A DNA stretch of 64,000 bases from Prevotella sp. (GCA_017415455.1 JAFQGS010000047.1:1-64000); one strand, 5' to 3'. Positions 25,214 through 35,167 are shown, counted from the first letter of the stretch. Numbers and translations are program-made. The notes: generated from the letters alone by a model not told the origin.

Positions 25214-26311
25214 CTAAGAGAATATCACTGGTAATGAATATCTTACTCTAACAGGTTTCCTTTTTTGATAGCCTGGGGTCCAGCGCGGCATAGCCTTAAT
25301 AACTCTTACAACCTCATCGTTGGCCTGCTGATTCAGTCCCCTAATTACAGATACATTGCTAATGCTTCCATCTGTCTCAACTACAAACTTAACAACAACT
25401 CGTCCTTTGTATTTGTTTGGATTACTTATATTAGAGCTTAACCACTTCATCAGGATTCCTATGCCTCCAGGAAAAGACGGCATCTGCTCTGCAACGTCAT
25501 AAATAGGTTCATTACTGCTGACTTCCGGCTTTTCTGGTTGGTTTGTTTCTTCCGATTCATCTATATAAACATCGAATGGATGTGCATAACTACTTATATC
25601 AACAACAAACTTTTGTGGCTCTTCCTCACCGGCAAACTTAACCCAGATATCATGAACAGCCGGCACTTTAGTTGACTTGAAAAATGATTTTAAGTCAGAC
25701 TCCCTGACCTTGTTGATGTTAAACTCCTGATAAGAATAATCACCCTCAAAGAAACGCTGCACAAACTCCATTCCACCTTCAAAATTTGCCATCACCAGAT
25801 ATTTGCCAATCTTATTGCCAATACGACACCATGGTCGTACAGACGGCGAACCTAAATAATATACTCCGATTGAATATCCCTTGCTTCCGTTCACAAGTTC
25901 GTTCTCGGAAAATGCGTAATCGGCTTTTGAGAATACCTCAGGTGTTACTCCCCTGCAGAATTTCTTCATGACATAAACCTCGTAAGAGCCCATTAAATTG
26001 CCGTAGCAATCATTCCCAAAATAAAGACAATACCACTCTTCTGTCTCTTTTATAACAGGAAGGATTGTACCTACTTCAAAATAACTCGTCGTATATCCCT
26101 TCTCTACTTTCCATGAATATGTTGGATACATTGTATCTTCACCACTTACAAGCAGTTTGCTACTATTTAATGCAGGAGTTTTCCTTAATGGTATATTATT
26201 GGTTGTTATCTTTACAAACTTTTCCCATTGGGGAAGATGCAGAATCATTTGTGCAAAAACACAATTGCATGACAACATAACCAACACGAAAAGCAAAAGT
26301 AGTTTTTTCAT
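25214..26311 (-). CDS. Secreted SH3-like protein fused to a TonB C-terminal domain
   Basis: 365 aa. The signal peptide (LLFVLVMLSCNCVFA) is followed by Gln. Residues about 30-240 resemble the neighbouring secreted protein (SH3-like start, then MKKFCRGVTPE). Residues about 275-365 are a TonB_C domain: AEQMPSFPGGIGILMKWL, GRVVVKFVVETDGSISNV, VIKAMPRWTPGYQ, RVRYSLPVIF. Unlike true TonB there is no ExbB-type N-terminal membrane helix, so it cannot be a standard energy transducer. It may use the domain for binding in the periplasm (inference). Confidence 0.75.
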   Translation of the reverse strand: MKKLLLLFVLVMLSCNCVFAQMILHLPQWEKFVKITTNNIPLRKTPALNSSKLLVSGEDTMYPTYSWKVEKGYTTSYFEVGTILPVIKETEEWYCLYFGNDCYGNLMGSYEVYVMKKFCRGVTPEVFSKADYAFSENELVNGSKGYSIGVYYLGSPSVRPWCRIGNKIGKYLVMANFEGGMEFVQRFFEGDYSYQEFNINKVRESDLKSFFKSTKVPAVHDIWVKFAGEEEPQKFVVDISSYAHPFDVYIDESEETNQPEKPEVSSNEPIYDVAEQMPSFPGGIGILMKWLSSNISNPNKYKGRVVVKFVVETDGSISNVSVIRGLNQQANDEVVRVIKAMPRWTPGYQKRKPVRVRYSLPVIFS

Positions 26312-26400
26312 AAGTTATTCTCTAAATCTAAGGTTATATTTAGAAAAAAAGGCGCAACCATCCGATGCTTATCAAATCTCTGGTACCGCCAAGTAACCAT

Positions 26401-26470
26401 ATACGGAAACAAGCACAAAATAGTCCACGCCTATTGAACGTGAACCTTTACCTGCTTGTCCTTTCCGTAT
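26401..26470. other. Extended imperfect inverted repeat, possible structured RNA
   Basis: ATACGGAAA (26401-26409) pairs with TTTCCGTAT (26462-26470) and CAAGCA with TGCTTG (26453-26458), enclosing about 36 nt with a further small AATAG/CTATT stem. A long hairpin with internal bulges, in a 362-nt gap (26312-26673) without a gene, fits a small RNA such as a 6S-like RNA, but I see no conserved sequence that proves it. Confidence 0.3.
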
Positions 26471-26580
26471 CGAAGATTAGCGGTTTCGAGATTTAAGAAC
26501 AAGAGCAAAAGCTCAATATCTAAAAATAAGTGTCGAACAGAAATGCTATTCTGTTAGTATATAATATTTAATGTAGTCAT

Positions 26581-26617
26581 CCAACCTTGTTAGGGCATGA
26601 AGCCCTTACAAGGTTGG
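26581..26617. terminator. Strong hairpin downstream of sdhB
   Basis: CCAACCTTGTTAGGGC (26581-26596) pairs with GCCCTTACAAGGTTGG (26602-26617) with one mismatch. It lies about 60 nt past the sdhB stop codon and probably ends or protects the sdhCAB message, although no clear T run follows. Three AATTCG copies lie between it and the stop. Confidence 0.5.
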
Positions 26618-26673
26618 AATCGTGAGAGGATATTTCGAATAATTCGTTTAATTCGAGTAATTCGTTGTTTTTA

Positions 26674-27429
26674 TTAGTCAGCCAACTTAGCCTTCAAGAA
26701 CTCGCGGTTCAGGCGTGCGATGTTAGCGATTGACTCGTTCTTTGGACACTCAGCCTCGCAGGCACGGGTGTTGGTACAGTTACCGAAGCCCAGTTCGTCC
26801 ATCTTGGCAATCATTGCCTTGGCACGGCGTGCAGCCTCTGGACGGCCCTGTGGGAGCAGTGCCAGCTGACTAACCTTAGATGAAACGAAGAGCATGGCAG
26901 AACCGTTCTTACAAGCTGCTACACAGCAACCGCAACCGATACATGTTGCAGCGTCCATAGCCTCGTCAGCGTCTTCCTTTGGAATAAGGATAGCGTTGGC
27001 ATCCTGAGCCTGACCTGTGCGAACAGTGGTATAACCACCAGCCTGGATAATCTTGTCGAATGCACCGCGGTCAACCATACAGTCCTTGATTACAGGGAAT
27101 GCAGCTGAACGCCATGGCTCAACGGTGATTACATCGCCGTCGTTGAAGCGGCGCATATAGAGCTGACAGGTGGTAGCACCTGTTGCAGGTCCGTGTGGAT
27201 GACCGTTGATGTAGAGTGAGCACATACCGCAGATACCCTCACGGCAGTCATGATCGAACACGAATGGTTCCTTACCTTCATTGATAAGTTCTTCGTTCAG
27301 GATGTCGAGCATTTCGAGGAACGATGTATCGTCCGGAATATTCTTCATCTCGCGCTCGTCGAAGTGGCCCTTAGCCTTAGGACCATCCTGCTTCCAATAT
27401 TTTAATGTAAAACTTATATTTTTAGCCAT
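26674..27429 (-). CDS. sdhB: Succinate dehydrogenase/fumarate reductase iron-sulfur subunit
   Basis: 251 aa. The N-terminal ferredoxin domain has the [2Fe-2S] ligands CREGICGMC (about residues 62-70) and a later Cys. The C-terminal domain has [11 protein letters not shown] and [14 protein letters not shown] for the [4Fe-4S] and [3Fe-4S] clusters. It carries electrons between the flavoprotein and the cytochrome b subunit at the inner membrane. In anaerobic Bacteroidales the complex mainly reduces fumarate to succinate. It lies 5 nt after sdhA. Confidence 0.96.
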   Translation of the reverse strand: MAKNISFTLKYWKQDGPKAKGHFDEREMKNIPDDTSFLEMLDILNEELINEGKEPFVFDHDCREGICGMCSLYINGHPHGPATGATTCQLYMRRFNDGDVITVEPWRSAAFPVIKDCMVDRGAFDKIIQAGGYTTVRTGQAQDANAILIPKEDADEAMDAATCIGCGCCVAACKNGSAMLFVSSKVSQLALLPQGRPEAARRAKAMIAKMDELGFGNCTNTRACEAECPKNESIANIARLNREFLKAKLAD

Positions 27430-27434
27430 GTTGT

Positions 27435-29417
27435 TTAATTCTTATAATTACGTGTCTGTACCTTTATTGCCTCATACTCGAGTGGTTCCTTGATGAGTTC
27501 TGGAGCCTTGTCGTCGGTGCCCTGATACTCCCAGCAACCTACGTAGAAGAAGTCGGCGTCGTTACGCTTAGCCTCGCCCTCTTCTGTCTGGTGCTCCTCA
27601 CGGAAGTGACCACCACAGCTCTCTTCACGGTGCAATGCATCGTAGGCGATAAGTTCACCCATTGTGAAGAAGTCGCGCAGGTGGATAGCCTTGTCGAGCT
27701 CAATGTTCAGACCTTCCTTTGTGCCAGGGATGAAGAGCTCTGTGTCGAATACCTTGCGGAGCTTCTTCATCTTCTCAAGACCAGTCTTCAAGCCCTCTGC
27801 TGTACGACCCATACCTACATAATCCCACATGATAAGACCAAGTTCCTTGTGGATAGAGTCAACACTGCGCTTACCCTTGATGTTCATCAGACGGTCGATT
27901 TCTGCCTCAACAGCCTTCTCTGCCTCAGCAAACTCTGGCAGGTCGGTAGAAAGACGTGCCCAGAGGCTCTGGTCAGCGAGATAGTTCTGGATTGTGTATG
28001 GCAATACGAAGTAACCGTCAGCCAATCCCTGCATAAGAGCAGAAGCACCAAGACGGTTGGCACCGTGGTCAGAGAAGTTACACTCACCGATAGCGAACAG
28101 ACCTGGGATAGTGGTCATCAGCTCGTAGTCAACCCAGATACCACCCATTGTATAATGAACAGCAGGGAAGATCATCATTGGCTTGTAGTACTTAACACCG
28201 TTTATCTCCTTAGCGAAGTCGCCTGGATAAACGTCGGTAATCTCCTCGTACATATCGAAGAGGTTGCCATAACGCTGCTTCATTGCATCTACACCAAGAC
28301 GGTTAATAGACTCAGAGAAGTCGAGGAACACAGCAAGACCAGTGTTGTTAACACCGAAGCCATGGTCGCAACGCTCCTTAGCTGCACGGCTGGCAACGTC
28401 GCGTGGAACGAGGTTACCGAATGCAGGATAGCGGCGCTCGAGATAGTAGTCGCGGTCTTCTTCTGGAATATCCCATGCCTGAATTTCGCCTGACTGCAGT
28501 TTCTTTGCATCCTCAATCTTCTTTGGCACCCAGATACGGCCGTCGTTACGGAGAGACTCTGACATAAGAGTAAGCTTAGACTGCTTGTCGCCGTGAACAG
28601 GGATACATGTCGGGTGAATCTGAACGTATGATGGGTTTGCAAAGTAAGCACCCTTGCGGTAGCACTGAACAGCAGCTGTACAGTTACAGCCCATAGCGTT
28701 GGTAGAGAGGAAGTATGTGTTTCCATAACCACCAGTAGCTATTACCACTGCATTGGCACTGAAACGCTCGAGCTTACCAGTTACGAGGTTCTTTGCAATG
28801 ATACCGCGAGCTCGGCCGTCAACGATAACCACATCTTCCATCTCGTAGCGTGTGTAGAGCTTAACCTTACCAGCCTTAACCTGGCAAGAGAGTGAAGAGT
28901 AAGCACCGAGAAGGAGCTGCTGACCCGTCTGACCCTTTGCATAGAATGTACGAGACACCTGAGCACCACCGAATGAACGGTTGGCAAGCATACCGCCGTA
29001 CTCGCGAGCGAAAGGAACACCCTGAGCAACACACTGGTCGATGATATCGTTAGAAACCTCAGCCAAACGGTAAACGTTAGCCTCGCGAGCACGATAGTCA
29101 CCACCCTTTACTGTGTCATAGAACAAACGATAAACTGAGTCACCGTCGTTCTGATAGTTCTTGGCTGCATTGATACCTCCCTGAGCTGCGATAGAGTGAG
29201 CGCGACGTGGAGAGTCCTGAATGCAGAAGTTGTAAACGTTGAAGCCCATCTCACCGAGTGATGCAGCGGCAGAAGCACCAGCCAAACCAGTACCTACCAC
29301 GATAACGTCGAGCTTCAGCTTGTTCTTGGGGTTCACCAAGCGCTGGTGAGCCTTATAATTGGTCCATTTTTCGGCCACTGGGCCTTCTGGAATCCTTGAA
29401 TTTAATGTCTTAGCCAT
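27435..29417 (-). CDS. sdhA: Succinate dehydrogenase/fumarate reductase flavoprotein subunit
   Basis: 660 aa. The FAD-binding motif [19 protein letters not shown] lies near residues 40-58. The covalent FAD site is His in [15 protein letters not shown]. Substrate-binding segments are [10 protein letters not shown] and [12 protein letters not shown], and [14 protein letters not shown] and [12 protein letters not shown] follow in order. It oxidises succinate or, more likely here, reduces fumarate in anaerobic respiration. This is the long type (about 650 aa) typical of Bacteroides. It is the middle gene of sdhCAB, 126 nt after sdhC. Confidence 0.96.
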   Translation of the reverse strand: MAKTLNSRIPEGPVAEKWTNYKAHQRLVNPKNKLKLDVIVVGTGLAGASAAASLGEMGFNVYNFCIQDSPRRAHSIAAQGGINAAKNYQNDGDSVYRLFYDTVKGGDYRAREANVYRLAEVSNDIIDQCVAQGVPFAREYGGMLANRSFGGAQVSRTFYAKGQTGQQLLLGAYSSLSCQVKAGKVKLYTRYEMEDVVIVDGRARGIIAKNLVTGKLERFSANAVVIATGGYGNTYFLSTNAMGCNCTAAVQCYRKGAYFANPSYVQIHPTCIPVHGDKQSKLTLMSESLRNDGRIWVPKKIEDAKKLQSGEIQAWDIPEEDRDYYLERRYPAFGNLVPRDVASRAAKERCDHGFGVNNTGLAVFLDFSESINRLGVDAMKQRYGNLFDMYEEITDVYPGDFAKEINGVKYYKPMMIFPAVHYTMGGIWVDYELMTTIPGLFAIGECNFSDHGANRLGASALMQGLADGYFVLPYTIQNYLADQSLWARLSTDLPEFAEAEKAVEAEIDRLMNIKGKRSVDSIHKELGLIMWDYVGMGRTAEGLKTGLEKMKKLRKVFDTELFIPGTKEGLNIELDKAIHLRDFFTMGELIAYDALHREESCGGHFREEHQTEEGEAKRNDADFFYVGCWEYQGTDDKAPELIKEPLEYEAIKVQTRNYKN

Positions 29418-29543
29418 TTCTTTGAGTTTATTTTTTAGTTGACGAGTAAACGTGAAACGAGTTGACGAGTTGTTTTTTTTAGTTGATAGCCATTAACTTG
29501 TCAACTTGTTAACCTGTCTACCTGTCTACTTATTAACTTAATT

Positions 29544-30239
29544 TTAGCAGCAAGCTCCGCAGCACCATGCCTTAGCAGCAAACCACAATACAACAACGAG
29601 GAAGCCAAGTATCAGCAGTGTTGTGTAAGCGATGCCGATAACCTTCCAACGGCAGAACCATGTCTTTCCATTCCATCCCAGTGTCTGAAGAGCGCTCCAG
29701 AAACCGTGTGTGAGGTGGAACCAGAGAGCCACAAGCCAAACCACATAAGCTGCCACATAAGCCCAGCATCCAAATGTCTGCTCGATGTGATAAACACCAT
29801 TTGTGACATTTGCCAGGTCTACGTCAGCACCCATCATGTGCAGTACTTCAGGAAGCTGCATCTTTGCCCAGAAGTTAAACAAGTGGAGGAACAGACCCAG
29901 TACTACGATGATGCCGAGTACGAGCATGTTCTGTGATGCCCACTCTACTTTAGAGTTACGTGCTGTCACCTCATAGCGGTTCTCGCCACGAGCCTTACGG
30001 TTCTGCGCAGTCAGGATGAATGCGTAAACGATGTGAAGCACTGCCAATCCGGCCAATCCGGCTGTTGCCACAAGGGCATACCAGTTGGCACCAAGGAATT
30101 CGCAAATCAAGTTGTAAGCGTCACCAGAGAAGAGCGCTACCAGGTTCATGCACATATGGAATGTGAGGAACAGGATAAGCGCAATACCGGTAACCGACAT
30201 TACAACCTTTCGACCAATTGATGAATTAAATAACCACAT
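29544..30239 (-). CDS. sdhC: Succinate dehydrogenase/fumarate reductase cytochrome b subunit
   Basis: 231 aa, five hydrophobic segments, type B (diheme, single anchor subunit) as in Bacteroides and Wolinella. Likely heme His residues are in LFLTFHMCMN, VLHIVYAF, LGLFLHLF and ALWFHLTHGFWSA. It anchors SdhAB in the membrane and exchanges electrons with menaquinol. The C terminus has an unusual cysteine cluster (AWCCGACC). A full promoter lies at 30314-30344. Confidence 0.93.
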   Translation of the reverse strand: MWLFNSSIGRKVVMSVTGIALILFLTFHMCMNLVALFSGDAYNLICEFLGANWYALVATAGLAGLAVLHIVYAFILTAQNRKARGENRYEVTARNSKVEWASQNMLVLGIIVVLGLFLHLFNFWAKMQLPEVLHMMGADVDLANVTNGVYHIEQTFGCWAYVAAYVVWLVALWFHLTHGFWSALQTLGWNGKTWFCRWKVIGIAYTTLLILGFLVVVLWFAAKAWCCGACC

Positions 30240-30313
30240 AGTTGATAGAAATTTAAATTATTTAAATTGAATAAATACCCAATTTTAGGTACGCACACAT
30301 GCGTAACAGACTG

Positions 30314-30344
30314 CAAATGTACTATAAATTACTGAATAGTCAAA
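30314..30344 (-). promoter_or_regulatory. Bacteroidota promoter of the sdhCAB operon
   Basis: On the minus strand TTTG (30341-30344), 19 nt, TACATTTG (30314-30321): a full consensus match. The leader to the sdhC ATG at 30239 is about 68 nt. Confidence 0.75.
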
Positions 30345-30455
30345 GTGTTTGAATGATAATTCTACCATTTCCGGCACTTTATAACCCACATTATTGCTTA
30401 CAATTTGTAATTAAACTGGATTTGATATGCGATTCAAGGTGTGTCTGTTTGCTTA

Positions 30456-31271
30456 TTACTTCTTGTTCTGAATGTTTCTTTGTCTTACTGCCTCAAACAG
30501 CAATATGGCAGCACTTACCGACACGTTCAGCGAATCTATCATTCCAAGCATAGGTATACGTATATGCGCATCGGCAGCCTCACGCCACTGATTGGTCAGT
30601 CCTGTGGCCTCCGTCCCCATCACAATGGCTGTTGCCTGTCGCATGTCTGTGTCATAATAAAGTTTTGAGTCTTGCAGCTGAGCCGTCAGAATGCTTATTC
30701 CGCGGGCTTTGAGGAAGGCTATACATTCATCTGAGCGGCAAGCCACACACGGCACGGTGAATGCTGTTCCGACAGAGCTTCTGATGAGATTCGGGTTGAA
30801 CAGGTCGGTCAGAGGGTCGCAAATGATTACAGCATCGGCAGAAGCGGCGTCGGCACTACGCAGTATGGCACCGAGATTACCGGGTTTCTCCACGCTTTCC
30901 ACAACCATGATAAGAGGTGTTTCGCCAAGTTTCAGGTCTTCAAGTCTGATGTTCCGCGTTTTTATCTGCGCCACGACGCCCTCCGTTCCACCTCTATATG
31001 CTATCTTCTCATACACCTTCTCCGACACCTCATAGCATTTCACGTTTGCCGGGAGACAAGCGGTCAGCGTATCTTCTGATTTTATGTCGCCTGTCAGAAG
31101 AGCCGAATTGTAGAACACGGTGTCCACTTCGAAACCTGAGTTGATGCAATGTTGCAGTTCACGACTGCCTTCAACAACAAACAATCCTTCCCGTTTTCTC
31201 TCGGATGATTTCTGCTGCAAAAGCATCAAACGCTTTATCTTAGGATTTTGCGGACTTGTTATCGTTTCCAT
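30456..31271 (-). CDS. TrmH-family (SpoU) RNA 2'-O-methyltransferase
   Basis: 271 aa from METITSPQNPKIK. An N-terminal substrate-binding domain (FVVEGSRELQHC) precedes a SPOUT methyltransferase domain with motif 1 VESVEKPGNLGAILRSADA, motif 2 IVMGTEATGL and motif 3 IPMLGMIDSLNVSVSAAILLFE. It methylates ribose in rRNA or tRNA; the target is not clear. The upstream in-frame codons to 31346 lack conservation, so 31271 is preferred. It follows the patB-like gene by 83 nt. Confidence 0.9.
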   Translation of the reverse strand: METITSPQNPKIKRLMLLQQKSSERKREGLFVVEGSRELQHCINSGFEVDTVFYNSALLTGDIKSEDTLTACLPANVKCYEVSEKVYEKIAYRGGTEGVVAQIKTRNIRLEDLKLGETPLIMVVESVEKPGNLGAILRSADAASADAVIICDPLTDLFNPNLIRSSVGTAFTVPCVACRSDECIAFLKARGISILTAQLQDSKLYYDTDMRQATAIVMGTEATGLTNQWREAADAHIRIPMLGMIDSLNVSVSAAILLFEAVRQRNIQNKK

Positions 31272-31354
31272 TTCTGTTGTGATTTGATATTTAATATTTT
31301 TCCTTCTGCGGTCAGAGCAACACTCGTTAAGCTGTTGTCTTTTCATTATTCGCG

Positions 31355-32545
31355 CTACCTCTTGCCTGCGATCATCTCGCCAACAGCCTTCTCAAGGCGC
31401 TGCATTGCATCCCGGAGCAGCTGTCGCGGGCATCCCACATTGAGGCGCATGAAACCTCTTCCCTCGCTGCCGAACACCGAGCCGTCGTTCAGTGCGAGCC
31501 TTGCCTGCTCCGTGAACATCTTCGTAAGCTCGCTCTGAGACAATCCAAGTGCTGTGCAGTCGAGCCATACGAGGAATGAAGCTTGCGGTCTCAACGGTCT
31601 TATCTGTGGAATATGCGAGCGGCAGTAGTCCTCTACAAAGAGTATGTTTCCCTCCACATAGCTTATCATCTCTCTTCTCCACGCCTCTCCTTTGCTGTAA
31701 GCCGCAATGGTGGCGATGGGCGCAAAGACGTTAGGATGGTTCAAACCGTTTGCCTCAAGCCACCCGTAGAAACGCCGGCGCAGGTCTTTGTCGGGCACCA
31801 CAGCATACGAGCTGACTATTCCGGCGATGTTGAATGTCTTAGACGGTGCGCCGAAGGTGATGCTGCATTGCTCTGCCTCGGCAGACACTGTGGCAAAAGG
31901 CACATGCTTGTTGTCCCACAATGCCATGTCGCCATGTATCTCGTCGGATATCACTATGATGTTGCGCTGATGGCAGAAATGTGCCAGTCGGGTGAGCGTC
32001 TCCTTGTCCCACACTATGCCGGCAGGGTTATGTGGGTTTGAGAGAAGTAACATTCTGCACTTCTCGTCTGCCACCTTCTCAAGGTTGTCAAAATCCATTT
32101 CATAAGTGCCGTCGGCATTACGTCTCAACGGGTTGTTCACCACCTCGCGCCCGTTCCCTAACGGAGTGAGCCGGAATGGATGATATACGGGCGGCTGTAT
32201 TATCACCTTCTCGTCTTCCTTCAGAAAGACATTCACTGCCATTCCGATACCTTTCACCACACCGGGGATATACGTAAGCCACTCTGTGTCAACGCTCCAG
32301 CCGTGCAGGTCGTGTATCCACCGTACCACGGTCGGCCAATATTCCACAGGCTCCACGGCATAACCGAAGATGGGATGAAGCATCCTTTGCCTCAGCGCGT
32401 CAACAATGAACGGAGGCGTCTCAAAGTCCATATCAGCCACCCATAGTGGCAGAAGGCCGACGTCTCCATAATGACTTTCCAGCGCATCCCACTTCATAGC
32501 ACCTGTACCTCGGCGCTCTGTCACCTTGTCAAAGTCGTAATTCAT
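31355..32545 (-). CDS. PatB/MalY-type PLP-dependent aminotransferase, probable cystathionine beta-lyase
   Basis: 396 aa, fold type I PLP enzyme. Family landmarks are LPLWVADMDFETPP at the start, PPVYHPF, LLSNPHNPAGIVW, VISDEIHGDM, the PLP lysine in FGAPSKTFNIAG, and FMRLNVGCPR near the end. It would cleave cystathionine to homocysteine, ammonia and pyruvate. The nearest minus-strand promoter is at 32900-32907, which would give a leader of about 350 nt carrying a 22-nt-period array. Confidence 0.88.
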   Translation of the reverse strand: MNYDFDKVTERRGTGAMKWDALESHYGDVGLLPLWVADMDFETPPFIVDALRQRMLHPIFGYAVEPVEYWPTVVRWIHDLHGWSVDTEWLTYIPGVVKGIGMAVNVFLKEDEKVIIQPPVYHPFRLTPLGNGREVVNNPLRRNADGTYEMDFDNLEKVADEKCRMLLLSNPHNPAGIVWDKETLTRLAHFCHQRNIIVISDEIHGDMALWDNKHVPFATVSAEAEQCSITFGAPSKTFNIAGIVSSYAVVPDKDLRRRFYGWLEANGLNHPNVFAPIATIAAYSKGEAWRREMISYVEGNILFVEDYCRSHIPQIRPLRPQASFLVWLDCTALGLSQSELTKMFTEQARLALNDGSVFGSEGRGFMRLNVGCPRQLLRDAMQRLEKAVGEMIAGKR

Positions 32546-32796
32546 ATCTTGTTCTTTTTCCGTTCAGATAAGCAGCAATCATCTTGTCCATGCGCCACGG
32601 CCTACTTACGTGCGAAAGACAATGGCATAGAATGCTTGAGAGGGCAATTCCCATAGAGGCGGAACGGCTTACTGTAAAAACTTATATCTACTTGATATTC
32701 AATCACTTCCAACTCACAAGTCATCCAACCAACGCCATATTTCATGCCCACCGGACGGCTCTCTCCCACTCGCCTTGCCTTCAACGTTTTCCAACT

Positions 32797-32885
32797 GATG
32801 CCTTTTCGCACTGCATTCAGGCATCTTTCGCACTGCGTTTGATGCTTTTCTGAGAAACGTTTGATGCCCTCTTGAAAAGCGTCAG
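32797..32885. repeat. 22-nt-period array in the patB-like leader region
   Basis: GATGCC at 32797, GCATC at 32821, and GATGC at 32841 and 32863 (22 nt apart). Of the 32546-33295 gap, this array and the two promoter elements at 32900 and 33108 are the only features I can name. I found no clear DnaA boxes there. Confidence 0.78.
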
Positions 32886-32899
32886 ACTATTAACGCATA

Positions 32900-32907
32900 C
32901 AAAGTTA
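32900..32907 (-). promoter_or_regulatory. Bacteroidota -7 element, probably for the patB-like gene
   Basis: TAACTTTG on the minus strand, preceded 19 nt upstream by TATTG. It is 355 nt from the ATG at 32545, so the array at 32797-32885 would be transcribed. Confidence 0.5.
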
Positions 32908-33107
32908 AGCAGAAATCTTCATTGTACAATACATTAAGTTGCACTTTAATTCATTTTTTTACGCCACACAGTAAATGGCAACCGCCGCTGCGCAAGCAAT
33001 CTTGCTGAGACGGACGGAGGGCCGCACCACGGCATGGAAAACCACGAACACAAAGCGCATAAAGATACTTTAATATGAGCATAGATTATAAATTATAAAC
33101 TTTTTTG

Positions 33108-33115
33108 TACATTTG
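33108..33115 (+). promoter_or_regulatory. Bacteroidota -7 element for mnmG
   Basis: TACATTTG followed by CAC, about 180 nt before the mnmG ATG. No clear -33 box. Confidence 0.55.
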
Positions 33116-33295
33116 CACAGAGAAAATGATGCGCTGGCGCTATTCCAACAGGATGGCAGCGGCACGCAACAGGGCTGACAGCGGCATCTCACAACACTCC
33201 ATACATACTGCCAACTGCGCAGGCTCACAACAGAAAGGGGCATCACGCACGGCGGGAAACATATTAAAGATAAACATAACAACACTCTCTGAAGG

Positions 33296-35167
33296 ATGAT
33301 TCTAAGATACGACGTAATAGTGATTGGTGGCGGACATGCCGGCTGTGAGGCTGCTGCCGCGGCGGCAAACATGGGCGCAAAGACTTGTCTTGTTACCATG
33401 GACATGAACAAAATAGCACAGATGAGCTGCAACCCGGCTGTGGGCGGAATCGCAAAAGGTCAGATAGTAAGAGAGATTGACGCACTGGGCGGACAGATGG
33501 GAATAGTCACCGACGCCACAGCAATACAATTCCGAATGCTCAACAGGTCAAAAGGGCCTGCCATGTGGAGCCCAAGAGCGCAGTGCGACAGGGAGAAGTT
33601 CATATGGCAATGGAGGGAGATTCTCGACAGAACGGACAATCTTGACATCTGGCAAGACCAGGCAAACGAACTCCTGGTGGAGAACAAACAGGCCATAGGT
33701 GTAAAGACAATATGGGGCGTTACGCTACTCGCCAAATGCACTGTGATAACGGCTGGAACATTCCTCAACGGACTGATGCACGTCGGAAAGACACAGGTAC
33801 CGGGGGGAAGAATGGCAGAGCCGGCGGTGCTCAACTTCACCGAGAGCATCACAAGGCATGGAATCAGAAGCGAGAGAATGAAAACCGGAACTCCGGTCCG
33901 CATCGACAGAAGAAGCGTTGACTTCTCAAAGATGGAGATTCAGAACGGAGAACACGACCATCATCAGTTCAGTTATATAAGCAAGAAGCAAACACTCAGA
34001 CAACTGCCGTGCTGGACTTGCAACACAAACAAGGAGGCTCACCAGACACTTATGAGTGCTATCGCAGACTCACCGCTGTACAACGGACAGATACAAAGTA
34101 CCGGACCGCGTTACTGTCCGTCGGTGGAGACAAAGCTGATGACGTTCCCCGACAAGGAGCAACATCCTCTTTTCCTGGAGCCTGAGGGTGAGAACACCAA
34201 CGAGATGTACCTCAACGGATTCTCGTCAAGCATGCCAATGGAGGTGCAACTGGCTGCTCTCAGAAAGATTCCGGCATTCGAAAACATACGGATTTATCGT
34301 CCAGGATATGCCATTGAATATGATTACTTCGACCCTACACAACTGAAACACACTCTGGAGTCTAAGCTTATAGAGGGTCTTTTCTTTGCAGGTCAGGTTA
34401 ACGGAACCACCGGATATGAGGAGGCTGGAGGCCAGGGACTCGTCGCCGGGGCTAATGCCGCGATAAAATGCGGCGGCGGACAGCCGCTGGTTCTTGGCAG
34501 AGACGAGGCGTATATAGGTGTTCTTGTGGACGATCTCGTGACAAAGGGGGTTGATGAACCTTACAGAATGTTCACCAGCAGGGCTGAATACAGAATCCTG
34601 TTAAGGCAGGATGACTGCGACGCAAGGCTCACCGAGAAGGCCTATAAGGCAGGTATCGCTACTGAGGAAAGATATAAATTGTGGAAGGAAAAGGAGCAGA
34701 ACATCGACAGAATCATCAATTTCTGCGCCACAACAAGTGTCAAGCCAAAGGATATAAACGGTGCTCTTGAGGCGCTCGGAACCACTCCTCTGAGAGGAAC
34801 AACTAAACTGACAGACCTCATTGCGAGACCACAGCTCGACATAAACACGCTCAGTGAAATCGTTCCCGAACTGAAAGAGGTTCTTGAATCATTACCAAAC
34901 AGAAAGGAAGAGATTATAGAGGCGGCTGAGATAAAGATAAAGTACAGGGGCTATATAGAACGAGAGAGAGTGATAGCGGACAAGATGCACCGCCTGGAAG
35001 ATATAAAAATAAAAGGCAGGTTCAACTATAACGAGATGCAACAGCTCTCTACTGAGGCGCGACAGAAGCTCTCTGCCATCAATCCTGATACTCTCGCACA
35101 GGCTGGAAGAATACCAGGTGTGTCACCAAGTGACATCAACGTGCTCCTTGTTCTGCTCGGAAGATGA
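33296..35167 (+). CDS. mnmG: tRNA uridine 5-carboxymethylaminomethyl modification enzyme MnmG (GidA)
   Basis: 623 aa. The N-terminal FAD motif VIVIGGGHAGCEAAAAAA is followed by SCNPAVGGIAKGQIVREIDALGG. PGYAIEYDYFDPTQL, the second FAD site GTTGYEEAGGQGLVAGANAA and the C-terminal helical domain with RIPGVSPSDINVLLV come later. With MnmE it modifies the wobble uridine of several tRNAs. In many bacteria this gene is next to the replication origin. Here two parS sites lie 146 nt and about 970 nt beyond its stop, which supports an origin-proximal place. Confidence 0.96.
   Translation: MILRYDVIVIGGGHAGCEAAAAAANMGAKTCLVTMDMNKIAQMSCNPAVGGIAKGQIVREIDALGGQMGIVTDATAIQFRMLNRSKGPAMWSPRAQCDREKFIWQWREILDRTDNLDIWQDQANELLVENKQAIGVKTIWGVTLLAKCTVITAGTFLNGLMHVGKTQVPGGRMAEPAVLNFTESITRHGIRSERMKTGTPVRIDRRSVDFSKMEIQNGEHDHHQFSYISKKQTLRQLPCWTCNTNKEAHQTLMSAIADSPLYNGQIQSTGPRYCPSVETKLMTFPDKEQHPLFLEPEGENTNEMYLNGFSSSMPMEVQLAALRKIPAFENIRIYRPGYAIEYDYFDPTQLKHTLESKLIEGLFFAGQVNGTTGYEEAGGQGLVAGANAAIKCGGGQPLVLGRDEAYIGVLVDDLVTKGVDEPYRMFTSRAEYRILLRQDDCDARLTEKAYKAGIATEERYKLWKEKEQNIDRIINFCATTSVKPKDINGALEALGTTPLRGTTKLTDLIARPQLDINTLSEIVPELKEVLESLPNRKEEIIEAAEIKIKYRGYIERERVIADKMHRLEDIKIKGRFNYNEMQQLSTEARQKLSAINPDTLAQAGRIPGVSPSDINVLLVLLGR

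Noticed and set aside
27591..28493. 300-codon plus-strand frame
   Set aside because: It is fully antisense to sdhA, whose motifs are complete.
29418..29543. GTTGACGAG/CTTGTCAAC short repeats between sdhC and sdhA as part of the 22-nt family
   Set aside because: The spacing is 23 nt in one place and 8-9 nt in the rest, so they do not share the register.
32546..33295. Replication origin in the patB-mnmG gap
   Set aside because: Orientation of genes diverges here and parS is near, but I saw no cluster of TTATCCACA-like boxes.
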